A stretch of DNA of 64,000 bases from Fen-1298 sp963833465 (GTDB lineage Bacteria; Bacteroidota; Ignavibacteria; UBA10030). The translations under genes and the position numbers were made by a program. Shown in pieces: positions 37,766 through 46,405 of the stretch. The stretch is taken from NCBI GenBank assembly GCA_963833465.1, contig CAWHXW010000004.1, positions 992,001-1,056,000 on the forward strand, given 5' to 3'. The number at the start of each line of letters is the position of its first letter. Positions within the stretch are counted from its first letter, which is position 1. The notes below the pieces were generated by a model that had not been told where the DNA came from, made no database searches, and was given only the letters and a program-made list of their open reading frames with translations.

Positions 37766-37777
37766 AGAGAGAAACTT

Positions 37778-38764
37778 ATGAACGCAAATGCCGCCATAGA
37801 AAAAGGAAAAGAAATAGTCCGCATCGAAGCGGAAGCTGTTGCAGCACTTGAACCGCGCATTAATGAAAATTTTGCGGCTGCTGTTGATCTCATCTTCAAT
37901 GCAAAAGGTCGTGTGGTGATTACAGGTATTGGAAAATCCGGCATCATAGCAAGAAAAATTGCCGCGACAATGAGCTCAACCGGCACACCTGCCGCATTTA
38001 TGCATCCATCCGATGCTTTACATGGCGATTTAGGAATGGTCACGCCAGATGACGTTGTGATCTTCATTTCTAAAAGCGGTGATACTGCGGACCTGTGGCA
38101 GCTTTTATTGAGCTTTCACCAGCTTGGTGTTAAAATTATTGCGCTCACCGGCAGCATTAACTCGCCGCTCAGCAAACAATGCGACATCGTTCTCGATGCA
38201 AGCGTTAAAGAGGAAGCCTGCCCGTACGATCTTGCACCGACATCATCCACAACTGCTTCATTAGTGATAGGTGATGCGCTTGCAATAACACTTCTCCAAA
38301 AGCGCAATTTCACGCAAGAAGATTTTGCAATGTTACATCCGGGCGGCAATCTGGGCAAACGTCTGCTTTTAAAAGTCGAGATGATGATGATTACCGGCGC
38401 AAATGTACCGGTTGTTAAAGAAAGTGTTTCTCTTTCCGATGCTATTATTGAAATCAGTTCCAAACGATTAGGAGCTACATGTGTAGTTGATGATGCAGGT
38501 GTTCTTCGCGGCATTCTTACAGATGGAGATCTTCGCCGTCTGCTTCAAAGAACTACAAATATAACAAATCTTGCTGTTCGCCAGGTGATGACACAGAATC
38601 CTAAAACCATCCGCCAGAATATTCTTGCTGTTCAAGCGCTCAAAGTAATGGAATCATTTAAAATCACGCAGTTGATAGTGGTGGATGACAACCAACATCC
38701 TGTCGGTGTATTGCATCTTCATGATTTAGTTGAAGCAGGATTAGGCGGAGAATCCAGCACATGA
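37778..38764 (+). CDS. kdsD: Arabinose-5-phosphate isomerase (KdsD/KpsF)
   Basis: The 328-residue protein has an N-terminal SIS sugar-isomerase domain (about 40-190, with GIGKSGIIARKIAATMSSTG and HGDLGMV). Two CBS domains follow (about 205-325). It converts ribulose 5-phosphate to arabinose 5-phosphate, the substrate of KdsA. It lies 12 bases after kdsC and overlaps lptC by four bases. Confidence 0.95.
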   Translation: MNANAAIEKGKEIVRIEAEAVAALEPRINENFAAAVDLIFNAKGRVVITGIGKSGIIARKIAATMSSTGTPAAFMHPSDALHGDLGMVTPDDVVIFISKSGDTADLWQLLLSFHQLGVKIIALTGSINSPLSKQCDIVLDASVKEEACPYDLAPTSSTTASLVIGDALAITLLQKRNFTQEDFAMLHPGGNLGKRLLLKVEMMMITGANVPVVKESVSLSDAIIEISSKRLGATCVVDDAGVLRGILTDGDLRRLLQRTTNITNLAVRQVMTQNPKTIRQNILAVQALKVMESFKITQLIVVDDNQHPVGVLHLHDLVEAGLGGESST

Positions 38765-39297
38765 AAACGTTTTACATCTGGATGTTCTGTATAACCGCAC
38801 TTTTATTATTTGGCTGCGAAGAAAAAATTTCTCCTTCCGTTATCTCGACAATTGACAGCCGAACACTTCCGCAGCAAGAAAGCTGGAACAGCACTATCGT
38901 CGTGTCGGATTCGGGACATATCAGCGCTATCATTGTTGCAGGATATATTCGTGTTTTTGAGTTGAGCCGGCAGACACAGATGAGCCAAGGTGTAAGAGTG
39001 CGTTTCTTCGACCGCGAAGGCAAACAAACTTCTGTGCTTACAAGTGACTCAGGAAATGTGGACGAAGCAACAAACAATCTTGAGGCACGAAGAAATGTAG
39101 TTGTCGTTTCCAGCGATTCATCAAGAATGCTGACAGAAAAATTATTTTGGGATAATCAGAAACAACTCATCTATACACCGGAATACGTGCAAATCACAAC
39201 GGTCAAAGATAAATTGCAGGGACATGGATTTGAATCGGATCAAAGTTTAAAGAATTACCGGATTTTCCATGTAACAGGTCAATCGCAGACAAAATAA
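38761..39297 (+). CDS. lptC: LPS export protein LptC, lipoprotein form
   Basis: The protein has 178 residues. The N-terminus is a lipoprotein signal with lipobox LFGC (Cys19). The rest is an OstA/LptC beta-jellyroll, with VRVRFFDREGK-type strands ending in GHGFES, typical of LptC. In the Lpt bridge it takes LPS from the inner-membrane ABC transporter and passes it to LptA. E. coli LptC is held by a transmembrane helix rather than a lipid. Position between kdsD and the LptA-like gene supports the call. Confidence 0.88.
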   Translation: MKTFYIWMFCITALLLFGCEEKISPSVISTIDSRTLPQQESWNSTIVVSDSGHISAIIVAGYIRVFELSRQTQMSQGVRVRFFDREGKQTSVLTSDSGNVDEATNNLEARRNVVVVSSDSSRMLTEKLFWDNQKQLIYTPEYVQITTVKDKLQGHGFESDQSLKNYRIFHVTGQSQTK

Positions 39298-39302
39298 GAG
39301 CA

Positions 39303-40580
39303 ATGCGGCACTGTTTGATATATTTTCTTTTGAGCATATTTCTGTTATTAACCTGCCGTTCGTATGCTCAAAAAAACAGTATGATTGATTTGCGTCATGC
39401 AGATCAGATGCAGGGAAAAATTCTGAACGGTGAAGAAGTGCGCGAGCTTATCGGCAATGTTCATTTCGTTCAGTTTCCTACTTCCGGCGGATTGGTTAAG
39501 GTTTGGTGCGATCGCGCTCTTCGTTATATGATACAGAATAAAGTTGAATTGTTCGGAAATGTGAAAGTCGTCCGAGACAGTGTTACGATTCATTCGAAAG
39601 AAGGCGTGTATTATGCCGAAAGCAAGATGATGGAAGGCAGAAACGGTGTACGGCTGGAACGCGGGAAAACTCTGCTTACCGCAATGAGTGGAAAATATTT
39701 TATTGATGAAAAACGATCTCTTTTTTGGGATAACGTTGTATCAGTTGATACATCTTCCGTCATTACTTGTAATGTCTTGAATTATTTTGAGAATGAGACA
39801 CGATCCGTTGCAATCGGTAATGTGCATGTTTTCGATAATGTTAATGCCGTCAATATCTATGGCGACTCTCTAATCCATATCGAGCAAAAAAAATTCACGC
39901 TTGTATTGAAGCAGCCACGCTTATTAAAGATAGACACATCTTCCAGCGGCACTATCGACACAATGGTTGTTGTCAGCCGCGAAATGCAATCTATTCAAGA
40001 TACTGCTGAACGTTTTATCGCTATTGACAGCGTGCAAATGGTGAAAGGCGGAATGTCTTCACGATGCGGCAAAGCAACATACTTCGTGAAAAATGACCTC
40101 ATCATACTTCAGACAAATCCGATAATTTGGAGTGACGAGAATCAGATCACAGGCGATTCAATTCGTATCCGGATGGTAGATAAACGAATTAGAAGTTTGT
40201 GGGTTAAAAACCGAGCAATGGCGATTTCCCGCGTGGATTCAGCTTTGCCCAACCGTTTCAATCAATTAACAGGCAGGGAGTTGACAATGTACTTCCATGC
40301 AAACAAATTAGAACAGGTCGATGTACAAAAAAATGCAACAAGTCTTTATTATTTATTTGACAATAAAGAACCTAACGGCGCTAACAAGTCAAGCGGCGAC
40401 CATATCTTCATCGATTTTATTGTCGGAGAGGTAGATCGTATTAAAATTGTAGGCGGCGTGCAAGGGCAATATTTCCCCGAGAAAATGATTAATAAACATG
40501 AACAGGATTACAATCTTGACGGGTTTAAGTTGTACGAAAATCGTCCAATTCGACAAGGCGTGAACATTATCAGCAAATAA
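39303..40580 (+). CDS. OstA/LptA-like LPS transport protein
   Basis: The 425-residue protein has a signal peptide (cleavage near SYA-QK, residue 22). The mature region consists of repeated OstA-type beta strands, for example GNVHFVQFP, VELFGNVKVVRDSVTIHSKEG and AIGNVHVFDNVNAV. It is more than twice as long as E. coli LptA (about 185 residues), as is common in Bacteroidota, where the periplasmic bridge protein has two or more jellyroll units. It likely spans the periplasm between LptC and LptD. It lies 5 bases after lptC and 1 base before lptB. Confidence 0.85.
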   Translation: MRHCLIYFLLSIFLLLTCRSYAQKNSMIDLRHADQMQGKILNGEEVRELIGNVHFVQFPTSGGLVKVWCDRALRYMIQNKVELFGNVKVVRDSVTIHSKEGVYYAESKMMEGRNGVRLERGKTLLTAMSGKYFIDEKRSLFWDNVVSVDTSSVITCNVLNYFENETRSVAIGNVHVFDNVNAVNIYGDSLIHIEQKKFTLVLKQPRLLKIDTSSSGTIDTMVVVSREMQSIQDTAERFIAIDSVQMVKGGMSSRCGKATYFVKNDLIILQTNPIIWSDENQITGDSIRIRMVDKRIRSLWVKNRAMAISRVDSALPNRFNQLTGRELTMYFHANKLEQVDVQKNATSLYYLFDNKEPNGANKSSGDHIFIDFIVGEVDRIKIVGGVQGQYFPEKMINKHEQDYNLDGFKLYENRPIRQGVNIISK

Positions 40581-40581
40581 T

Positions 40582-41514
40582 ATGGCAAAAAAAATTAATA
40601 AATCTGTTTCACGAACGAAACAACCAGCTGGATCAAAAAAAAATAAAATTGTTGTCTATCATAGACATCGCACAACAAAATCCCAAAAAGCAAGACTTAA
40701 TGTAAAGCAGGCTCATAAAGGTTCAGCAATTGCAGTTCCGCAAACGAAAATGCCTGTTGTGACTGCGCCGCCCATTTCACAGATCATTCTTCGCTCAAAC
40801 GGATTGGTAAAACGTTATAAAAAGCGCACTGTGGTTAATGAGGTTAGTATAGAAGTGAAGCAGGGAGAAATTGTGGGCTTGCTTGGGCCAAACGGTGCGG
40901 GCAAGACGACAACATTTTTTATGATAGTTGGAATGATTCGCCCAAATGCCGGCAGAGTATTCATGGATGATGCCGAAATCACGAAAATGCCGATGTATAA
41001 AAGGGCGCGAAACGGCATCAGTTATTTACCGCAAGAGGCATCCGTATTTCGAAGATTATCTGTAAAAGATAATCTTTTAGCGATATTGCAAACAACATCA
41101 CTTACTCGCGAAGCACAGGAAGAAAAATGCAATCGGCTGATGGAAGAATTCGGACTTGCTCACATCTCGGCAAGCAAAGGTTACATGCTATCCGGCGGCG
41201 AGCGCCGCAGAACGGAAATTGCCCGCGCACTGGCACTTGATCCAAAATTTATTTTATTAGATGAACCATTTGCCGGCATTGATCCAATTGCCGTAGAAGA
41301 TATTATGCAGATTGTCGTCAAACTTAAAAACAGAAACATTGGCGTACTCATTACGGATCACAACGTGCACGAAACGCTTTCCATAACGGATCGTTCATAT
41401 TTATTGTTTGAAGGGAAAATTTTAAAATCCGGAACAGCAGAATATCTTGCAAATGATCCTGAAGCAAGAAAATTGTATCTTGGAGAGAACTTTAAATTAG
41501 ATAGATATGAATAG
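40582..41514 (+). CDS. lptB: LPS export ABC transporter ATPase LptB with basic N-terminal extension
   Basis: The 310-residue protein ends in a canonical LptB ATPase: Walker A GPNGAGKT (102-109), LSGGERRR signature, LLDEPFAGIDP Walker B, and TDHNVHE switch. It powers LPS extraction from the inner membrane with LptFG, which are not in the window. The first ~68 residues form an extra low-complexity tail rich in Lys, Arg, Gln and Thr, absent from typical LptB (about 240 residues). No good internal ATG lies where a normal LptB would begin, so the extension seems real. Confidence 0.93.
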   Translation: MAKKINKSVSRTKQPAGSKKNKIVVYHRHRTTKSQKARLNVKQAHKGSAIAVPQTKMPVVTAPPISQIILRSNGLVKRYKKRTVVNEVSIEVKQGEIVGLLGPNGAGKTTTFFMIVGMIRPNAGRVFMDDAEITKMPMYKRARNGISYLPQEASVFRRLSVKDNLLAILQTTSLTREAQEEKCNRLMEEFGLAHISASKGYMLSGGERRRTEIARALALDPKFILLDEPFAGIDPIAVEDIMQIVVKLKNRNIGVLITDHNVHETLSITDRSYLLFEGKILKSGTAEYLANDPEARKLYLGENFKLDRYE

Positions 41515-41573
41515 CGGTAAGCAAAAACTAATTGCAAATTAATTAATCATCCATCCACTAATGATCAAATATT

Positions 41574-42590
41574 ATGATTGTCGTTTTAGAAACAGGAACT
41601 ACTGAAAAACAAGTTGAAGAAATTATACGTGTTTTGCACGATAATGGATTCGATGTGCATCGTTCTACAGGTGTACAACATATAGTCTTGGGTGCTATCG
41701 GCGTTCACCCGGAATTCGATCACAGGCAAATTGAATTGTTAGACGGTGTAGCGGAGGTTGTGCGCGTTACTGAGCCGTTCAAACTTGCAAGCCATGCATT
41801 TAAACGCGAAGGATCTGTATTCGATATCGGCGGAGTAAAAATCGGCGGGCAGGAAATTGTCGTTATAGCTGGTCCTTGTTCGGTAGAAACCGAGGAACAG
41901 ATTTTCAAAATTGCAAAATATGTCAAAGATTCCGGCGCAAAAATATTGCGGGGCGGCGCTTTCAAACCGCGCACTTCGCCTTATTCTTTCCAGGGACTTG
42001 GTGAAGAAGGTTTAAAACTTATTCGTTCAGCAGCAGATGAGTACAAACTAAAAGTCATCACAGAAGTTATGGACAAGAGTCAAATAGATCTGGTTGAAAA
42101 GTACGCGGATATTTTACAGATTGGCGCACGCAATATGCAAAATTACATATTTCTGAAAGACCTTGGCAAAGCATCAAAACCGGTTATGCTCAAACGGGGT
42201 CCTGCCGCAACTATTGAAGAATGGCTGATGTCAGCAGAATATATCCTTGTAGGTGGCAACGAAAGAGTTATTCTGTGCGAACGCGGCATTCGCACATTCG
42301 AGACTGCTACACGCAACACTATGGATATCAGCGCTATTCCTGTAATAAAAAAGAAAAGTCATTTGCCAATTATCGCCGATCCATCGCATGGTGTCGGCAT
42401 TCGCGATAAAGTAATTCCTATGGCACGCGCTTCAGTAGCCGCCGGTGCAGATGGAATTATGGTGGAAGTCCATAACAATCCTGATCACGCATTATCAGAT
42501 GGAGCGCAATCACTCTATCCGGATCAGTTTGCGCAGATGATGAAAGAAGTCCGTATAATTGCTCAGGCAATAAATCGCAACATCGCATAA
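41574..42590 (+). CDS. aroF: 3-deoxy-7-phosphoheptulonate synthase (DAHP synthase, type I beta)
   Basis: The 338-residue protein starts with a ferredoxin-like regulatory domain (about 1-70), as in the Thermotoga-type enzyme. A TIM barrel follows, with AGPCSVE, RGGAFKPRTSPYSFQG and ADPSHGVG. It joins phosphoenolpyruvate to erythrose 4-phosphate, the first step of the shikimate pathway. The regulatory domain confers feedback inhibition in relatives. It is followed after 8 bases by tyrA. KdsA upstream belongs to the same superfamily but is clearly distinct. Confidence 0.95.
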   Translation: MIVVLETGTTEKQVEEIIRVLHDNGFDVHRSTGVQHIVLGAIGVHPEFDHRQIELLDGVAEVVRVTEPFKLASHAFKREGSVFDIGGVKIGGQEIVVIAGPCSVETEEQIFKIAKYVKDSGAKILRGGAFKPRTSPYSFQGLGEEGLKLIRSAADEYKLKVITEVMDKSQIDLVEKYADILQIGARNMQNYIFLKDLGKASKPVMLKRGPAATIEEWLMSAEYILVGGNERVILCERGIRTFETATRNTMDISAIPVIKKKSHLPIIADPSHGVGIRDKVIPMARASVAAGADGIMVEVHNNPDHALSDGAQSLYPDQFAQMMKEVRIIAQAINRNIA

Positions 42591-42598
42591 ATTGACAG

Positions 42599-43708
42599 AT
42601 GTCAGAACAAAAGTTGCTTCCATTTAAGTGCGTCACAATTATTGGCGTCGGTTTAATCGGCGGATCGCTGGCACTGGCGATAAAAAACCGCTTTCCCGCT
42701 GTTCATATTACCGGCGTCGATGAACCGCAAATTCTTAAACGTGCATTGAAACGGAACGCAATAGATATTGCCGAACATTCCGTTGAACAGGCAGTAAGAA
42801 CTGCCGATCTTGTAATTATCGCCGTGCCTGTTTTTGCAATTGCAAAACTTCTGCCAATCGTTGCAAAGAATATTGCGCCTCATACAATTGTTACCGATAC
42901 AGGAAGTGTGAAGCAGGCTATAGTTGAAAAAGCTAAAATACTTTTCCCAAATGGCAGATTCATCGGTGGACATCCGATGGCAGGTTCAGAATTCTCCGGC
43001 ATTGATGCGGCACATCCATTATTATTTCAGAACGCAATTTACATTCTTACGCCAACATCTAAAACAAATAATAAATCTTTGCAAGCTGTTGCAAAATTTT
43101 TCAATTCACTTGATGCACGTATTTTAACCATTGATCCTGCAACGCACGACAGTATTATTGCCGCTGTCAGCCATCTTCCACAACTTGTTGCGGTCGCTCT
43201 GATGAACACGGTTGGCAAAAAACATCCGAATTCACAGGCGCATCTTTCACTTGCTGCCGGCGGTTTTCGGGACATGACGCGTATTGCATCGAGTAAATTT
43301 GAAATGTGGAAAGATATTCTTTCAGCAAACCAGAAAGAAATCAGCAAAGCGCTTCGACTTTTCATTAATCAATTAGAAAAAATTGCCGCAGCAGTTAAGT
43401 CTAATCCTTCATATCTTTCAACACAATTTAAAACATCACGTAATCTGCGCATGCGCATTCCACCGTCTATGAAAGGATTTATGTCGCCGCTTGTAGATTT
43501 ATCTATCTTCATAGAAGACAAACCGGGCGAGCTTGCGCGTTTGACTTCATCACTCGCAAAACATAAAATTAATATTAAAGATATGGAACTTATTAAAGTT
43601 AGGGAGGGTCGCGGAGGAACATTCCGTCTATCATTTGAAAACCGCTTTGTCTCTAACGAAGCAGCAAGCATTCTTCAAAAAGCCGGTTTTAATGTGAGCG
43701 GAAAATAG
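42599..43708 (+). CDS. tyrA: Prephenate dehydrogenase with C-terminal ACT domain
   Basis: This 369-residue enzyme has the NAD(P) Rossmann motif GVGLIGGSLA near the N-terminus and the prephenate site HPMAGSEFSGI. The all-helical dimer domain follows (to about 285). An ACT domain covers about 295-365 (DLSIFIEDKPGELARLTSSL), suggesting feedback control by tyrosine. It oxidatively decarboxylates prephenate to 4-hydroxyphenylpyruvate. It forms a small aromatic module with aroF. Confidence 0.95.
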   Translation: MSEQKLLPFKCVTIIGVGLIGGSLALAIKNRFPAVHITGVDEPQILKRALKRNAIDIAEHSVEQAVRTADLVIIAVPVFAIAKLLPIVAKNIAPHTIVTDTGSVKQAIVEKAKILFPNGRFIGGHPMAGSEFSGIDAAHPLLFQNAIYILTPTSKTNNKSLQAVAKFFNSLDARILTIDPATHDSIIAAVSHLPQLVAVALMNTVGKKHPNSQAHLSLAAGGFRDMTRIASSKFEMWKDILSANQKEISKALRLFINQLEKIAAAVKSNPSYLSTQFKTSRNLRMRIPPSMKGFMSPLVDLSIFIEDKPGELARLTSSLAKHKINIKDMELIKVREGRGGTFRLSFENRFVSNEAASILQKAGFNVSGK

Positions 43709-43732
43709 TTAAGCGATAATACGGATCGCGCC

Positions 43733-43764
43733 GATTAACCACAGATTACAGATTGCACAGATTG
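43733..43764. repeat. Short tandem ACAGATT-type intergenic repeat
   Basis: ACAGATT occurs three times in close order (ACCACAGATT, ACAGATT, GCACAGATT) just after tyrA. Similar ACCACAGATTACACAGATT runs recur in intergenic DNA of many bacteria. Function unknown. Confidence 0.4.
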
Positions 43765-44142
43765 GAAGAGTCACTGAAAGGCAGCTTATTTGAAGGAACT
43801 CTAACAATTAAACGAGACCTCGAATTATTAAAAAAGATATTTCTTTCAATAGACGAACAAGAACATGTAAATTCTAAATTTACGATTCCTAATTAGGATA
43901 GGCGTATAATTTCATATCACATAATGATAAGGGAATTAGCCGGACTAATCGAGGGGCAAGTGAATAAATATATAAATGTAGAAATCGAGGCTTGGCCTAA
44001 AAGATTAGCATGGCAAGGACACGAATGGATTGATCTTGTACGAAACAATATTATCTGGGAGAAAGTAAAAAAGAAATTAGAAGAAAAGGCGGCCAGCGTT
44101 AGTTTTGATACTATGAAACTATTACTTGCAGAAGGGCTATAA
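43762..44142 (+). pseudogene. DUF2513 family gene, broken by an in-frame TAG and lacking its ATG
   Basis: One continuous frame covers a DUF2513 protein. The N-terminal family signature appears as IKRDLELLKKIFLSI at 43807, with ATT where the family start Met (MKRD) would be. The frame runs into TAG at 43894-43896, then continues in the same frame as YHIMIRELAGLIEG and RLAWQGHEWIDLVRNNIIWEKVKK. This matches the family C-terminus (YHLxLLxEAGLI, RLTWxGHEFLDxxRNDTIW). A product from ATG 43924 would be 72 residues and lack the first half. In-frame TTG codons at 43753 and 43762 could start the 5' part. DUF2513 has no known function. I judge it a decayed gene. Confidence 0.75.
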
Positions 44143-44206
44143 CAACTTTTATCTCCAAATTCAAATTAAAGCACTATCCAGCATCGACACAAATAATAAT
44201 GTAGTA

Positions 44207-44542
44207 TTACTTTTTATCCGCGCTTGAAGATGTGTCCGTGGATGGTTTAGATTCCGGTTTAATTTCAGTTTTGGATTCCTGTTTAGATTCCGGTTTGGAT
44301 TCAGATTTAGAATCAGATTTCGATTCCGATTTTGTGCCTGAGCTTGCAGACGTATTGGCTTTCTTATAATCCGTCAGATAAAACCCGCTTCCTTTAAAAA
44401 TTAATCCGGCACCGCTCGACATTAATCTTTTTAGTGTTGGCTTTGCACATTTCGGACACATTGTTAACGGATCTGATGACATCGTTTGAAATTCTTCAAA
44501 TTCGTGACCGCAGGATTTACAAAGATACTCATATGTCGGCAT
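44207..44542 (-). CDS. FmdB-family zinc-ribbon protein with Ser/Lys/Glu repeat tail
   Basis: This 111-residue protein opens with the FmdB zinc ribbon: MPTYEYLCKSCGHEFE, then MCPKCAKP, supplying four cysteines. The KGSGFYLTDY segment that ends the domain (about residue 60) is present. The remaining 45 residues are a low-complexity tail of repeats such as SESKSDSK, SKPESK and SKQESK. FmdB proteins are putative regulators of unclear function. The tail is probably disordered. Confidence 0.88.
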   Translation of the reverse strand: MPTYEYLCKSCGHEFEEFQTMSSDPLTMCPKCAKPTLKRLMSSGAGLIFKGSGFYLTDYKKANTSASSGTKSESKSDSKSESKPESKQESKTEIKPESKPSTDTSSSADKK

Positions 44543-44657
44543 TTTTACATTCTACCTTTAACTTAATACTTTACAAATATACTTCCGATTTACCAAGATT
44601 TCAATTAGTTTCGCGAACCAAAAATAAATGATCCTCACTGTAAGCACCAAGGTATTT

Positions 44658-44713
44658 GTCATGCCCGCTAAAGCTGGCATCCAGTTTCTGGATTCCGTCT
44701 TTCGCTGGAATGA
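44658..44713. repeat. REP-like palindromic element
   Basis: GTCATGCCCGC-x-AAAGC-GGCATCCAG is followed after 3 bases by its imperfect reverse complement CTGGATTCC...TTTCGCTGGAATGA. Arms are about 26 bases and form a long imperfect hairpin. This matches the widely scattered CATGCCCGCNAAAGCNGGCATCCAG-type repeats of many genomes. There is no open frame and no transposase in the window; copies elsewhere could be mobilised in trans. Confidence 0.65.
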
Positions 44714-44823
44714 TGATGCAAACGTCCGCATATTAGACTTGAAAATGAATAAATAATAGAGGGAACCAATCACATTCCATCATCGTTTAGAGAATAACAC
44801 AATTTATTAAAAAAGGAGATTTT

Positions 44824-45318
44824 ATGATAAGCGAAACCTTACAAGACGCTATTAATGAACAAATAAACTTCGAACTTATTTCCGCATACCTTTATCTTTC
44901 AATGTCGGCACATTTTGAGACACAGAATCTTCCAGGATTCGCAAACTGGATGCGAGTGCAATACAATGAGGAGACCGGACACGCTTTGAAGCTTTATAAT
45001 TACGTGCATGATCGCAATGGCGCAGTAACTTTAAAAGCTATTGCACAGCCAGCAACAGAATTTAAAACTCCGTTGGATATATTTAAACAAGTTCTCGAGC
45101 ATGAACAAAAAGTAACGTCGCTCATTAATAAACTCTACGAATTAGCTGTAAAGGAAAAAGATTATGCAGCACAAAGTTTTCTGCAATGGTTCATCAACGA
45201 GCAGGTAGAAGAAGAAAAGAATGCAACTGACATTATTAATTTGTTAGAAATGATCGGCGGCTCACCTGTAAGTTTGATTATGGCTGATAGGCAATTAGGG
45301 GCAAGGAAAAGCGGGTAA
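44824..45318 (+). CDS. ftnA: Ferritin (non-haem, FtnA type)
   Basis: The 164-residue protein is a four-helix ferritin with the ferroxidase ligands in EQINFELISAYLYLSM, NEETGHALKLY and FINEQVEEE. It stores iron as ferric mineral in a 24-mer and protects against iron-driven oxidation. A good ribosome binding site (AAGGAG) precedes the ATG. No Fur box could be placed with confidence. The family C-terminus GARKSG is complete. Confidence 0.95.
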   Translation: MISETLQDAINEQINFELISAYLYLSMSAHFETQNLPGFANWMRVQYNEETGHALKLYNYVHDRNGAVTLKAIAQPATEFKTPLDIFKQVLEHEQKVTSLINKLYELAVKEKDYAAQSFLQWFINEQVEEEKNATDIINLLEMIGGSPVSLIMADRQLGARKSG

Positions 45319-45730
45319 CACGATTTACTTTTTTTACACTTAAGATTGAAAAACAACAGACCTATAAGCGTCACAAAGAGAAATAAATGAGAATACTTTT
45401 TCATACAGATACTCTATAGTGATATAACGATTGGATTAGTGCTCGCAATATTTGTTCTTTTATATTTTCTGTCAATCACGTAAACGCGTGATTATTGTCG
45501 GGTTATAACGGTTCAAACGCCACATCTTAAAAAAATAATTACAACTACTGGAATCTAAAGACTTATTTTTCACTTGTCTGTCGCATTTTAACAAGAAGCG
45601 TGTAGCTATTATTGTGCAATGCTTGCATAACTATTACAAGCAGTGTAACCATTTTTGATATACACAAAGATCAATTGGACAGCCATCGGAAAAATAATAG
45701 GGAAAAGAATTTAAATAGAAGAAATTTTTT
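45319..45730. other. Intergenic region between ferritin and HAD phosphatase genes
   Basis: These 412 bases separate two convergent genes and contain no convincing ORF. A small inverted repeat (AATCACG, six-base loop, CGTGATT) lies at 45474-45493, without a U tract. I see nothing else. Confidence 0.4.
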
Positions 45731-46366
45731 CTAACCTAACTCTGTCAAGATCTCTTTTATATTCCCCAATACTTTATCGGCTTCGGAAAAGCTGCCTTTC
45801 TCAGTCAATTCATTTGGAATAACTATGCAGTGAATACCTGCTGCTTTGGCTGACTTCAATCCTCTTTCCGAATCTTCGATAGCGATGCATTCTTCTTTTT
45901 TAAAACCACTTTTCTTAACAGCGAGAAGATATGGCTCAGGGTCTGGTTTGAATTTTGTATAATCATTTGCGGTAAGAACAAAATCAAAATACTTCAAGAG
46001 ATCTGAAGATTGGTGAATAAGTTCAAAGTGGCTTTTTTGCGAGCTGGTTACAACTCCCATTAAATACCGCCCATAAAAAGCTTCGAGAACTTCTTTTGCT
46101 CCGTCAATTATATTATTTTCACGGCATAGCATTTTACTGTATAAAGCATCACGCTCATTGCGCAATTGTTGGATGGAACTTGAAGAGACACCTTTTTCTT
46201 CTGCTAAATGCCATGCTCCTTTTCCCTGAACAAGAATGAGTTCAATGAATAATTCCTTTGTTAAAGTTACGCCTACTGCTGCAAGAATTTGCTGCGTTGC
46301 AGCAAAGAATAAGCGCTCTGTATCTACCAAAACACCATCATTGTCCCAAAAGATCGCTTTTATCAT
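45731..46366 (-). CDS. HAD-family phosphatase (beta-phosphoglucomutase-like)
   Basis: The 211-residue protein carries HAD motif I as WDNDGVLVDTE, motif II VVTSS, and the motif III/IV segment EDSERGLKSAKAAGI. A small helical cap lies at about 15-80. Such subclass I enzymes dephosphorylate small sugar phosphates or isomerise beta-glucose 1-phosphate. Asp at the second motif I position plus the cap type suits either. The exact substrate is not predictable. The upstream gene encodes a CPBP protease 39 bases away. Confidence 0.85.
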   Translation of the reverse strand: MIKAIFWDNDGVLVDTERLFFAATQQILAAVGVTLTKELFIELILVQGKGAWHLAEEKGVSSSSIQQLRNERDALYSKMLCRENNIIDGAKEVLEAFYGRYLMGVVTSSQKSHFELIHQSSDLLKYFDFVLTANDYTKFKPDPEPYLLAVKKSGFKKEECIAIEDSERGLKSAKAAGIHCIVIPNELTEKGSFSEADKVLGNIKEILTELG

Positions 46367-46405
46367 CGGTGAAAAATATTTATTGAGCCGATAGATACTA
46401 TGTGG

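Noticed and set aside
43924..44142. A 72-residue intact small gene
   Set aside because: The same frame continues upstream past one TAG into the N-terminal half of DUF2513, so it is a fragment of a broken gene.
44658..44713. CRISPR repeat
   Set aside because: It is a single palindrome with no repeated spacer structure.
45474..45493. Terminator between ferritin and HAD gene
   Set aside because: The 7-bp repeat lacks a U tract on either strand and is far from the ferritin stop.
45495..45530. tRNA T-loop-like GGTTCAAACGCC
   Set aside because: The flanking bases do not form a T stem and no acceptor, D or anticodon arm can be drawn.
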